Shown: one piece after another, positions 62,394 through 64,000 of the stretch
Position numbering within the stretch: position 1 is the first letter of the stretch
Layout of the letters: each line of letters starts with the position of its first letter
Source: Norana najaformis
Taxonomy: Eukaryota > Annelida > Clitellata > Crassiclitellata > Hormogastridae
Length of the DNA: 64,000 nt
Assembly (NCBI GenBank): GCA_964023275.1
Contig: OZ029916.1
Location: 15,182,607 to 15,246,606, forward strand
Reading direction: 5' to 3'
Position numbers and translations under genes: made by a program
The notes under the pieces: model-generated
The model's database searches: none
Told to the model about the DNA's origin: nothing
The model's input: the letters and a program-made list of their open reading frames with translations, nothing else

Positions 62394-64000
62394 GACAACG
62401 ATCAGAGAAAACTTGGGATTTACTAGCCTTCAAATTATAGCTTATCTAACGAAAATCGCATTCCTATGCGTTTAATAATAACTTCGCTTAATCGAATAGA
62501 TTTCTGCGCATGAAAAGACTCGTTCGACGAAGGTGTCTGAGCTGTCGCCTGAAGACAGAAAGCTGGCATGAGTTCCGATGGTCTGACGCAGTAGACGTGT
62601 CATTCAAGTCGATGACATTAAGCTTTGCCAAGTGATCTGCGGGAGGCGTTGGCGTGGCCACCTACTGCGCAAACTCCTCAAGTCGCGATCAATCAACACA
62701 ACGTCATCGATGAAGGAAAAGATCTCATCTGCGCATGTCCAATGACTCGACGTAAGTTCATCGTTTCACTGAGTGATATCCTCTTGTAGCTTTCGCGTTT
62801 ACTGTAATGGCATCTACGTTCAAACTGAAGTGATACCGCACCGCACTACAGCTTCTTCAGTTTCTAAGCGTTTGTTTACTTATAGCGTAAAAATAACTTC
62901 ATCAAACGGCAAATTTATAATATGAAAGACAGAAGCTAGCGTTTCAAATGAAGAAATATCTCGGCTTCTCTCTCAATGTCAATTTCACAGAGAAGATCTT
63001 CGTCTTGAGCTTTCGAGAACTGAACGAGAACTTAAAGTTGAAAAGACGCCACACAGACGGCGCATACACCTCAGGGAGCATGTGCTCACCTGTTCGTTGA
63101 CTCGGCCAGCTCTATGCTTCAAGTAGAATACTGTGTTCACGAACTGTGACCATGCAGAAGGCGATCACAAGCTACGCTTCAGTAAGTTGGAACAAGATTG
63201 TAAATAAGGGCTGACACGCATGCCTTTGCATATAGTCATCGCGTATAGAAGATTCGGTCTCCATCTTTCCCAAGTAAACACTTGAGTTCCCTTGTTAAGA
63301 GGACCATTGAATAGTGAATTCTAGTTATGCAGAGTCAATAACGGGCCTAGCAGGCCTATGTGGGGAGACGGTGAAAGAAAATAGGCACTGCATTTTTGTT
63401 ATCTGTAGGCCTATGCTTTTATAAGGCTTACAAGTCCTAGGTCTGCGAGTAGCCACACAGTATAAAGTCGTTTACAGTACACAATGAGCACACTCTGCCA
63501 AAGCAGACACACGTGTAATATATTCAGGCCTATACAGATAGGCCTATCTGTGTCATCTAACAAGTATATGCATCACCGACAGTGCATATATCCGGAGGTA
63601 TATATCCATGCACGGAATACATAAAATCATGAAGCAATGCAACTATGTATAAATATAACAATTGTTATATTGTTGTATATATATATATATACTATGTAAT
63701 TCTGCACTGCGTGATTATATAGGTTACATGCATATTCGGTATTCACAGGCTGCATTGCAACTCTGGCTTTTCAGGCTCCATTTAAATCTAACTGTACATC
63801 ATATTTAATGGCAGAATATAGGTCAATGGACCTGTTGAAAGATTCGACGCTTTAATAATAGACCAGATGGGTATAATCGACAGTCTGTAGGCCTACATCT
63901 ATAAACGTTCCTATTCAAACATACACACTAGGTGCAATTTATAGGTATACCCGGTAGGAAAAGGAGGAATTTCTCCTCCCTGGTCCAGGCCACGGACCCC
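62394..64000. other. Non-coding right edge, 5' flank of the 1,803 aa gene
   Basis: No coding frame that I can support. It should include the 5' untranslated region and promoter of the gene starting at 62393, but I see no canonical TATA element at a fixed distance. It contains three TAGGCCTA palindromes and a short (TA)n near 63676-63692. Confidence 0.5.

Overview
This is a window of intron-rich animal (metazoan) nuclear DNA. The evidence is three spliced protein genes with multi-exon structure, GT-AG and two GC-AG introns, a FERM-scaffold gene of the FRMD4A/FRMD4B type, a CD225 (dispanin) membrane protein, several decayed non-LTR retrotransposons, small DNA transposons and many microsatellites. 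AT-rich introns and the abundant palindrome TAGGCCTA fit a marine invertebrate such as a lophotrochozoan or a non-vertebrate deuterostome. The sequence alone does not settle the phylum. There is no prokaryotic operon structure, rRNA operon or CRISPR array.

Layout: 1-3.5 kb is repeat-bearing non-coding DNA. 3.6-7.4 kb (minus) is a two-coding-exon CD225/dispanin gene whose C-terminal tail is 25 tandem hexapeptides of type NFPQxP. 7.5-12.4 kb is repeat-rich intergenic DNA with a hAT-type MITE, a LINE remnant and a complex inverted repeat. 12.4-38.9 kb (minus) is one large FRMD4 orthologue that I could assemble into 21 coding exons (3,075 nt, 1,024 aa) with every splice phase consistent. Its introns host other elements: a 2.6 kb DNA transposon with an intact intronless ORF in intron 2, a 900 bp Mutator-like (MULE) derivative in the last intron, and LINE fragments. 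39-50.7 kb is mostly non-coding, with one unrecognised candidate exon, a second hAT MITE, dispersed SINE-like repeats and two reverse-transcriptase remnants. 50.8-62.4 kb (minus) is a three-exon gene for a 1,803 aa, Ser-rich, probably disordered protein that I do not recognise. Its first intron holds a 550 bp tetranucleotide satellite and its second a perfect 84 bp palindrome. 62.4-64 kb shows no gene.

The three host genes all lie on the minus strand but have no evident shared function. FRMD4-family proteins are known scaffolds linking cytohesin/ARF6 and PAR-3 in epithelial polarity. The best candidate for an under-described system is the element at 31066-33690. It has matching 12 bp ends, ~120 bp imperfect terminal inverted repeats, a flanking TAA duplication and a single 567-588 aa protein with zinc-binding pairs and a possible DDE layout. 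I cannot assign it to a named transposon superfamily.
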